Source: Anisodus tanguticus (taxonomy: Eukaryota; Streptophyta; Magnoliopsida; Solanales; Solanaceae). From it: DNA of 64,000 bases. Below are positions 56,506 through 64,000 of this stretch, in pieces. A program made the position numbers and the translations under genes. Position 1 is the stretch's first letter; the number at the start of each line of letters is the position of its first letter. The notes under the pieces are model-generated. The model had not been told where the DNA came from. It searched no databases and saw nothing but the letters and a program-made list of their open reading frames with translations. The DNA is taken from contig CM067541.1 in the NCBI GenBank assembly GCA_034509755.1, forward strand, positions 10,156,001-10,220,000, read 5' to 3'.

Positions 56506-56743
56506 CCGCTTGGGCAGCTCAATTGGTTATCAAGGGGGATATTTGGAAAATGGCCAAGGATCGAATCCCGTCAGCGGCAGTGTGGGGGTTACTTCTTGAA
56601 ATAAAGGAGGGGGCCCCTTGTGCGCAGCGTGGTACTGGTCTAACCTTTGAAATCAATTGAGTCACCATGATTAACCTCCTTCACAGACCTGTCAGACCGG
56701 GGTGTGGGGGCTCCTGGGATGGGAGTTCCACTTTTTTTGGAAA
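56506..56743 (+). mobile_element. tRNA-derived SINE with perfect 18-bp target duplication
   Basis: A 238-bp element. The head resembles a tRNA: A-box GCAGCTCAATTGG (56514-56526) and B-box GGATCGAATCCC (56558-56569), spaced as for RNA polymerase III. A unique body follows, ending in a T run with GGAAA. Direct 18-bp duplications flank it. The duplication is exact, so the insertion is fairly young compared with its surroundings. Confidence 0.9.
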
Positions 56744-56761
56744 ATCCATGCTATACATTGT

Positions 56762-57216
56762 TACAGGTAACTACGTGAACTTGACAAGTGTCAGCGTGGG
56801 AAAAGTTCAAGTTCCCATCGCCCTGGAACGCCTCTATTTCGACCCGAACACCGGCGCGGGCACTATATTCGACTGGGGTCCAACCGTCTTACGAGGAAAT
56901 CAGAGACGAATTCAGGAAATAAGTGAAAGAGCCACTTAGCTTATTAGGTGCATTTGACACATGTTTCACATCACCAAATGAGATAGGGGCACCAGCCATC
57001 ACATTTCATTTTGAGGGAATGGATTTGAAATTGCCAATGGAGAACACTTTGATTCACAGCAGTGCTACTCCCTTGGCATGTTTTGCAATTGCAGCAGCAC
57101 CAAATAATGTTAACTCAATGTTAAATGTGATAGCCAATTTGCAGTAACAAAATCTCAGGATTTTGTTTGACACTGCTAATTCTCGTGTGGGAATTGCTCG
57201 TGAAGTTTGTAACTAG
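56762..57216 (+). pseudogene. Pepsin-like aspartyl protease 3' fragment (AED3-like)
   Basis: It encodes the C-terminal third of an A1-family plant aspartyl protease of the nepenthesin/AED3 type (secreted, apoplastic in Arabidopsis). I read YVNLTSVSVGKVQVPIALERL, DPNTGAGTIFDWG, then KEPLSLLGAFDTCF, ITFHFEGMDLKLPMEN, ACFAIAAAPNNVNSMLNVIAN and NLRILFDTANSRVGIAREVCN before TAG at 57214-57216. The second active-site D-S/T-G is D-W-G. A frameshift lies near 56885, a TAA shortly after (in the R-K-stop-V-K-E-P context) and another TAA at 57145-57147. The N-terminal two thirds, signal peptide and first active site are missing upstream, where the SINE lies. It is clearly a pseudogene. Confidence 0.9.
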
Positions 57217-58189
57217 ATTACAAAGAAACATGTTATCATCAATGTTGCTAGGACCCTTAAAAATGTTAATGCACCCGTATTGGATCCTTCAAATATGAAT
57301 TACTTTTGAAGGATCTGACACACAGCTAATGATATCTTTGAAGGAGTCTGAGCACATAGGTTATTATTCTCTGCTTTCTTTTTATGTGTTGTTTGGAAGA
57401 GAAAATTTACTCTTCAATTTATCTGAAATAGGACCCTGTAATTCAATGTAGTTTACTTGGTGAAAAAGTTCATGAAGTACTTTTCTTTGTCTTACTATTT
57501 GTAATGAATGTTACATTCAGCAAGTAATGAAATAATTTGGTGCATTTTAAGAAAATTACTAGTCCTTTTAATTTTGCTTATATGTCTTCAAGTTCAATTG
57601 TGGGTAAAATCTGTTCTAAAGCAATGAGCATGTTGAGAACTTTTGTAAAGGTTATCCGCACTGCATGAATGATTGTACTTAACATATACTTGTTCTAGAT
57701 TTCTGATTTGTATAGATTCCCTTTATTGGGCTTAATTACACTTTGTTGTTTGATTAATTTAGATTATTTTTTTCATATGCTCTGTTCTTTTCACATTCTT
57801 TATATAAAATTAAAAGGGAATTTATCTCATGAAATTACCAAGGACTAGCTTTCCAATAATTACATTAGGAAACAAGAGTTACCCGTCTCAATGGACAATA
57901 TAGTAATATGATCCCACCAACAAAAATTAATAGAATCACCATTGATAATTTACAACTTTTAGACAAAATACTTGAAAATCGTTGTAGAAACCTCCCTTCA
58001 ACTTGTAATGTATCATACAAATATATCCGATTTAAAAAATCTCGAAAAAGTCTAGAAACAATGATATTATTAACAAGGAGACTTCAATTTTTAGTAAGTG
58101 TTTGCTTGGATGTGGTCTTTTTCTGAACTAATTTAGAACGTATTCATACATGATAAGAAGATGAACATACCAAAAATAAAATTAGAAAA
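57217..58189. other. Non-coding stretch downstream of the protease pseudogene
   Basis: The first 300 bp may be a former 3' UTR. The remainder is AT-rich, and no feature is recognised. Confidence 0.45.
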
Positions 58190-59633
58190 AGGAAATGTCA
58201 CAGTTATAACACTGATACCAAAATTCACACATGCTGACTCTGTCACTGACTTCAAACCGAAGCAACAGGTACTTGATCGGGCGGGGGCGGTTTGGTTTTC
58301 GGGCAAGGCCCTCGCAGCAGGAAGAAGCCTATAGCCTGCTGCAACACAATATATAAAGTAATCTCTAATTTTTTCTTAAGTCGCGGTCATGTTTTGTCCC
58401 CAGTATAGTGACTACTTCCAAGTTTTCCCTGAATTTTATCAGTTTCAGAGAGGGTTTTATCAAAAACGTGAGAAAACATTAAGAAAATAACAAATATTTT
58501 TTTATTTTAACCATGCGACATAGAAGGAATAAGAAAAGACAGATGTTGTGTCAAAGATTGAAAGGGGTCTTGCCTAATATTATATCTGACAATCAAAGCG
58601 CTTTCATAGCTGGGTAGATCAATTGTCCAAAACATCTTAATCTGCCAAGATTTGGTTAGATTATACAATAGAAAAAATATAATCAAGCGTTGCTTGATTA
58701 AAATTAACCTCAGGAACGCATATTATTTAGTGGAGTGGCAGTTTGTGAAGGAAATGTTGTATGAGCTAAAATTTTCTTGCGAATTCATAAGGTGGGTGAT
58801 GGAGTGCATATCAACTACACAATATTCATTAGCAATTAATGGAGGGATTTATGGGTGCATTAAAGGGTAAAGGGGATTAGGTAGGGTGGCCCTATATGAC
58901 CATTATTGTTTGTCATTTGCATGGAGTATTTTACAAGAATAATGAATTTGGTAGCTGAACATGAATGAAGGCTTTGCTTTTCACACAAGATGCAGATCCC
59001 TAAGACTGAACCACATGTATTTTGCTGATGATATGTTCATCTTCAGCAAAGGTGATTTTACTTCAGTTGTATTGAAGTTGAGAGCTTTAAAAACATTTGC
59101 CTTGACTTCTGGATTGACCACTAATGCCTCTAAGTCTATTTATTGCCAATATGGAGCATGTTGTCAACAACAACATACCCAGTGAAATCCCACAACGTGG
59201 GGTTTGGGGAGGGTAGAGTGTACACAGACCTTACCTTCACCTTGATAGGTAGAACGGTTGTTTCTGGGAGACCCTCGGCTCAAGACAAAGCAAAGCATAA
59301 TCACAGGCAAAGCAAAGCAAGAGAAACAGTCAGACTCAGAGAAATTTGTGACCTGACTGAATTTGGAGCATGTGGTCATAGAGATATTTGTGAGCTGACT
59401 GAATTTGTAAAAGGGACGATGTCATTCAAATATTTAGGCGTTTCAATATCATCCAAGAACTTATCAGCGGTGGATTGTGAAATGCTAATTGATAAGATGA
59501 CAAACAAAATTAAAACTTAGGGATCTAAGCATTTATCTTATGTTGGCAGAATACAACTAGTGAATTCAGTTCTTCCACATATCCATTCCTACTGGGCTTC
59601 CATGTTCTTACTTCCAAAGAAGGTATTTGTTAA
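58190..59633 (+). pseudogene. LINE (non-LTR) reverse transcriptase, broken and interrupted
   Basis: A plant L1-type LINE RT, which copies its RNA directly at the target. I read LIPKFTHADSVTDFKP (58196-58270), a foreign or decayed 250-bp stretch, then RLKGVLPNIISDNQSAFIAG (58556-58615), ICQDLVRLYNRKN, an INLRNAYYLVEWQFVKEML block where the catalytic Asp of the family's KAYD reads Tyr, YSLAINGGIYGCIKG, and YFADDMFIFSKGD with the FADD catalytic pair kept (about 59018). After a short repeat insertion (59167-59363) it continues with MSFKYLGVSISSKNLS and HLSYVGRIQLVNSVL up to 59633, where copia element F interrupts it. Stops and frameshifts are frequent. Confidence 0.85.
59167..59363 (+). mobile_element. 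Short interspersed repeat inserted in the LINE
   Basis: It begins ACAACAACATACCCAGTG and contains TCCCACAACGTGGGGTTTGG, GGAGGGTAGAGTGTACACAG and GACCCTCGGCTCAAGAC, a very common Solanaceae interspersed repeat (from memory). A 15-bp duplication with one mismatch flanks it (TGGAGCATGTTGTCA 59152-59166, TGGAGCATGTGGTCA 59364-59378). The last 25 bp copy LINE sequence found 42 bp downstream. Confidence 0.8.
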
Positions 59634-60532
59634 TGTTGGATTTGATATTGTGACATTTGACCCAACATATCTCCTAAAGTATTGTTTTGAATGTATAAGA
59701 ATGTTGGGACAAATGTTGCACAACATTCGGACCAACGTTTTCAGAACTGATTTTGCATTACTTCACGTAATGATTACTATATAGTAAAAATGACTTGACA
59801 AGGTAAAAAGGAGTTGGTAAACAAGTGTGAAGAACGAGTCAAGGCTGCTGCTTTTCGGGAGGAACAAGTCAAAGTTGTTAGAGGTTTTTTTGCTCCTTGA
59901 TCGTCTCCAACCGATCCTACCAGCTGCCCACCTTTCCCTCAACCTACACAACCAATCGATGAGCTTTTTAAGGAAGACTCTCTACTATAAATAGAGAGGC
60001 TACTACAGTGAATCGATATCCAGAATCAGAAAACAAAAATATCAAGAGAGCTCTCGGGATTTCATCTCAGAAATCTGGATCACTAGTGTTGCCTGAGTGT
60101 GTTGACGACATTCTGTCCAACATTATAATTGTTGTTTAGATTCTAAATTAGTTTTGTATGGAGCGATTGTAATGAGAGGTTGTCTATGTCTACTTAGTTA
60201 GATTTTTCAGGCAGAGGTTATTTGTGACTTCAACTTTTAATTCCTTTCCGTTTTATATTGTAAATCTGTAAAGAAATGAATTTGTACTGATGTATATAAT
60301 ATATATAAAATACATTTGGTCATTGACCATCATAAGTTATATTTATTAAATAACTTATGAAAATTTAAACCTTTGTGTTCTTTAAATTCTGCTGCATTTA
60401 CTCTTTAAAGTTTCTGTTTTGCTAAGTGTTGTTACCGGTGTCGGACGACATATTTGCCGACATTCGAAAACAGAATTGACATTCGATTTATTTCATTTTA
60501 TTTTTATTTCCCATAGCATTTGACACCCTACA
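59634..60532 (+). repeat. 5' LTR of copia element F
   Basis: 899 bp, TGTTGGATTTGATATTGTG...GACACCCTACA. The right limit is set by the PBS. The left limit is set by the TG start at the break in LINE homology. The partner LTR is outside the window. Confidence 0.7.
59986..59993 (+). promoter_or_regulatory. TATA box of the element F LTR
   Basis: CTATAAATAGAGAGGC in mid-LTR, the usual place of the LTR promoter. Confidence 0.65.
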
Positions 60533-60534
60533 AG

Positions 60535-60546
60535 TGGTATCAGAGT
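60535..60546 (+). promoter_or_regulatory. Primer-binding site of element F
   Basis: TGGTATCAGAGT starts two bases after the LTR. It matches the initiator tRNA-Met type in 11 of 12 bases. Confidence 0.88.
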
Positions 60547-60589
60547 CGACACTTAACACAATAAGTGCTTGGTCCTGTTGTCATAAGCT

Positions 60590-62356
60590 ATGGATCCGAC
60601 AAATCTAACTATTGGTAGACTTCCTATTTTAGATGGATCAAATTATGTCTATTGGAAGATTCGCCTACGTTCTCATATCAAATCAATTGATGTTAGGGCA
60701 TGGAGATCTATAACCAATGGGTATGTTGTTCCAATGTTGTCACCGGATGAGGAATGTGACATTCTTGTTAAACCTGAATCCGAATGGACTATAGTAGAAA
60801 CCAATAACGCTAGCTTTAACGAAAAAGCCTTAAATACAATTTTTGGATGGGTTGATATGTATATGTTCAAACTCATTCAAAACTGCCCCACGGCTAAGGA
60901 CACATGATATACTTTACAAATTCATTGTGAAGGTAGCTCAAGTGTTCGTCGAACAAAGCTACACATGCTCATGAGTAACTATGAACGTTTAAGGATGGAA
61001 GAAGCGGATAATGTTAAATCTTATTTTGAAAAGTTGATTGACATCTCAAATGAATGTCAAGTGCTTGGTGAACCATTAACCAACACTCAACTTGTTGAAA
61101 AGGCTCTCCGCTCTCTTTCTGAAAAGTTCAATTTAAAGATTTGTGCTATTGAAGAAGCTCACAATCTTGCCACAATGGACCTCATACCTTGATGAGCATT
61201 CTCAAAACTTATGAGATGAACATTGAGAATCAAAAGGAATTGTATAAAAGCAAGAATGTGGCACTTCAAGTTCAATCATCGGAGAGTCAAATCGAAGAAG
61301 AGGATGAGAATCTTGAAGAAATAGGTGATGGTGCAAATGTTTCCTTACTCACTCGAAAATATAATTCGATGGTGAGGAAGTTCAACAATGAGAGAAATCT
61401 ATCTAAGTCTAAAGAGCACCAAAACCAAGTCTTCAATCAAAAGCCCACTAGGTTCCTTCCAAATGCACAAAAAGGAAATCAACTAAGAAGAACCAACTCA
61501 GATAGTACCAAATTTGATCCCAAACAACTTGAGTCTGTGTAGTGTCATGCATGCTCGAGTTGGGGTCCCTATGCTAACGAATGTGCAAACACTCTTAGAA
61601 AATTTGGTAAGAACCTATGGGTTTCTCTTAGTGATGATGAAGGAGAAGATGAAGGAGATCGTGAAATTGAAACACAAGCAATGCTGGCTACCATTTTCAA
61701 ACAGTCTCTATCGGATAATGAAGATGTCGTATACAATGTTTTCTAAGATGCCACGACATTTGCTCCAACATCAGCAACGACATCAACATCATCAACGACA
61801 TCCGAAAGGTATGAATTCTTTAACTATTCCGATGTTAATTGTTTTAGTGGTTCTATTTCTGTTAGTGAGGTTGATTGTATGGATCAAGTTGAATGCAAAG
61901 ATAATATGATTAATGAATTACAAAGTATTTGTAAAGCCTTAATCATAGAATCCAAACAACCTGACAAAAAGATAAAATCTTTAACTCATGAGAATTTAGT
62001 ATTAAAAGACACGATAACCCGACTTGAGATTGCACTTACCAAAAATGATATTGAATTTGGTAAGATCCGTGCAAAATTGGATTTAGCCGAAGCAACCTTC
62101 CGCAATCTCAACACGGGGACTTCATAATTGAATGAGATACTCAAATGTAGTAAACCTTCACATGCAGGAGTTGGGTACAATAACTCTCTTAAAACCATAT
62201 GTTCTAATCTCTTTGATAAAAATGAGATAATATGCTTTGTAAAAAAAAAGGATTGAATAATAGGTTCTCATATATGTCAAAGAATATGAAGTTTGTGTGT
62301 CATCACTGTAACTCCCCTGGACACTTAAAACCATACCGTTACTTTAAGATTCTGTG
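60590..62356 (+). pseudogene. Element F gag and coiled-coil region (broken)
   Basis: The particle protein starts at the ATG at 60590 (MDPTNLTIGRLPILDGSNYVYW..., the usual copia gag opening). In the same frame a TGA at 60905-60907 interrupts it. It continues with MLMSNYERLRMEEADNVKSY, LVEKALRSLSEKFN. A frame change near 61190 leads to 61189-61542 and a first knuckle C-x2-C-x4-P-x4-C (61543-61584) whose His is Pro, directly after a stop. A coiled-coil-like segment (61879-62127) and a second knuckle follow (CHHCNSPGHLKPYR, 62298-62339) whose last Cys is Arg. Both knuckles have therefore lost a metal ligand. Confidence 0.85.
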
Positions 62357-62498
62357 AGCAAAATGTTGCCTAAAATGTTGTCCAACATTCTGGACAATAA
62401 TCGAAGCAACATTTCTGAGCCAAAAGGTAAAAAATGTTTTAAGAGAGTTTGGATTCCTAAAATGGATGTAATACGTAATGTTGCTATTACTGCATTAA

Positions 62499-62640
62499 GA
62501 ACTAACATTTCAGGTTCTTGGTACTTTGATAGTGGATGTTCTCACCACATGACATGTACAAAAGGTTTTCTAAAGAACTATGGGTCATTCAATGGAGGAA
62601 ACATGACTTATTGAGGTGGCAGTAAAAGCAAAATAATTGA
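62499..62640 (+). pseudogene. Element F protease segment
   Basis: SGSWYFDSGCSHHMTCTKGF carries an intact D-S-G triad (62528-62536), the copia aspartic protease core. It is followed by a stop near 62614. Confidence 0.82.
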
Positions 62641-64000
62641 AAAAGGGATCTTGGATGTAAATGTCTTACACGTTAAAGGATTAATGGCTAATATGATAAG
62701 TGTTAGTCAATTGTGTGATGACGATCTTGAGGTGAAATTTAATAAAAATGCATGTAAAGTTACAAATGAAGCAAATATATGAGTCATGACAGATACTAAA
62801 TTATGTGATAATTGCTATCTTGCTGGAAGACAAAAAACATGCAATAATGCTAGGGTCGATGACACAACACTATGACATCAAAAGTTGGGGCATATAAACT
62901 ACCACAATTTAGAATAATTGGCCTCATATGAAGCGGTTAGAGGCATACCCAAACTTAGCCATAAAGGTAAAACTATCTGTGATGATTGTTTGAAAGGTAA
63001 GCAAAACCATGTCTCTCATAATGTTGTTCAACACGACGGACAACATTCAGGTACGTCTCACTGTTTTCAATTGCTACATATGGATTTAATGGGTCCAATT
63101 GAAGTAGACAGTTTAGGAGGCATGAGGTATTCATTTGTGATAGTAAATGATTTTTTAGATATTCTTGGATATATTTTTTATAAGAAAAATCACAAACATT
63201 TGACATGTTTAAAATCTTGCACGCTAGAATTAGAAATCTATTATATTCTCCTATTTTTCGGATTAGATCCGACCATGGAAAGAATTTGAAAATAGTTCAT
63301 TCACAATTTTTGTGATAAAAAGGATTTTTTTCATGAGTTTTCTGGCCCCCAAAACTCATAAACAGAATGGGGTTGCAGAACAGAAGAATAGGACATTGCA
63401 AGATATGGCTAGAGTGATGCTTAGTTCTAAATTTTTGTCAAAATGTTTATGGGCAGAAGCCTTGAATACTACTAATCACATAGCTAATAGAGTCTATCTA
63501 AGGCTAGGAACAAAGATGACACCCTATGAGATTATAAATGGAAAGAAACCAAACTTGCATTACTTTAATGTTTTTGGGTGTATTTGTTATATTTTAAATG
63601 ACAGGTATCATTTGGTAAAATTTGACTTTAAGAGTGATAAATGAATTTTTGTTGGCTATTCAAAAAATAGTCATGCTTATCGAGTATACAATATGAGATC
63701 CAGAACTGTACAAGAGTTTGTAAATGTTATCTTTGATGATCTTTCTGATATTTTAGGAAAAAATATTGAAAATAACATTATAGATACAATGAAAAGTCTA
63801 CAGATTATAGAAGAATCGGATGTTGCCACAAATGTTGCCACACCTGAAGCAACATCTGAAACAGCAATAGAGACCACAAAGGCCACAGATGAGGAGTCAA
63901 GTGCTGAACTGTTAGACCAAGTTCGTAGGGACCCCTCATCAAGGATTAGGATGAATCATCCAACGGGCCAAGTGATAGGGGAGTTTTTGAAAGAATTAGA
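62641..64000 (+). pseudogene. Element F integrase and linker (broken, runs to the window end)
   Basis: The pre-integrase HQKLGHINYHNL (62878 on, with the preceding Trp codon now TGA), CDDCLKGKQNH, and LLHMDLMGPIEVDSLGGMRYS with the first catalytic Asp lie at 62918-63289. The second Asp block is R-S-D-H-G-K followed by a frame change near 63285. HKQNGVAEQKNRTLQDMARVM with the Glu and FGCICYILN lie in 63312-63644. After a further stop at 63642-63644, VGYSKNSHAYRVYN and an acidic, Thr/Ser-rich linker run to the end of the window, ahead of the RT. Not functional as it stands. Confidence 0.85.

Larger units (their letters stand above)
59634..64000 (+). mobile_element. Ty1/copia retrotransposon F, 5' part (continues beyond the window)
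   Basis: A 5' LTR (59634-60532), a tRNA-Met PBS (60535 on), a gag frame, two CCHC-type knuckles, protease and integrase follow in copia order on the plus strand. RT, RNase H and the 3' LTR lie outside the window. The long coiled-coil segment after gag and two separate knuckles suggest a Tork/SIRE-type lineage, by inference. It is inserted in the LINE. Stops and frameshifts interrupt all domains. Confidence 0.88.

Noticed and set aside
56506..56580. A genuine tRNA gene
   Set aside because: A and B boxes are present, but the sequence does not close into a full cloverleaf, and it continues into a SINE body with target duplications.

Overview
The window looks like a repeat-dense, largely non-genic stretch of a eudicot nuclear genome. 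The source is most likely a member of the Solanaceae. That placement is an inference from the repeat types I recognise (an Au-like SINE tail, tRNA-derived SINEs, the short 'TGTTAGAAAGTCCCACATC' TRIM, and a dispersed repeat beginning ACAACAACATACCC), plus Ty1/copia and Ogre/Tat-type retrotransposons. Nothing in it looks bacterial, organellar or viral. Only one gene appears intact: an intronless AT-hook nuclear-localized (AHL-type) DNA-binding protein at 47163-47849 (+).

Layout. 1-5070: AT-rich DNA with a diverged tandem duplication, a probable MITE carrying a CCACC-rich tract, small tandem arrays and an LTR-like block. 5076-9984: complete but decayed Ty1/copia element A (minus strand), with 194-bp LTRs, a 5-bp target duplication and a tRNA-Met-type PBS. 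12109-33803: a second minus-strand copia element, B, split by a nested insertion. A solo LTR (D, 15998-33010, TSD TCTTG) sits inside the gag of B. Inside that solo LTR sits a full-length 12.4-kb Ogre/Tat-like Ty3/gypsy element (C, 20256-32690, LTRs of about 3.07 kb). C keeps a gag reading frame but has lost nearly all of pol, and its 3' internal region carries four unrelated tandem-repeat arrays. 34760-35025 and 36191-36279: SINE sequences. 36602-41676: third minus-strand copia element, E.

41700-47160: mostly unassigned AT-rich DNA with an LTR-like remnant, a palindrome cluster and a 66-bp duplication, then the AHL promoter and gene. 48046-48610: a compound TRIM with three LTRs from two subfamilies. 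50770-51113: a second TRIM that abuts a 413-bp decayed fragment of nuclear 18S rRNA. 52150-55603: a hAT DNA transposon with GC-rich ends and a broken transposase. 56488-57216: 3' part of a pepsin-like aspartyl protease pseudogene (AED3-like) with a tRNA-derived SINE at its 5' edge, flanked by a perfect 18-bp duplication. 58190-59633: LINE reverse transcriptase pseudogene containing a short interspersed repeat. 59634-64000: 5' part of a plus-strand copia element (F) inserted in the LINE and running off the window; its RT is not included.

The genes do not form a pathway. The window is a layered record of transposition (copia B, then solo LTR D, then element C; LINE, then copia F) next to one small regulatory gene. 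No undescribed biological system is demonstrated. The points most worth checking are the gag-only element C with its 3' repeat arrays, the chimeric TRIM, the TRIM/18S junction, the recurring hairpin motif of element F and the altered core motif of the AHL protein.
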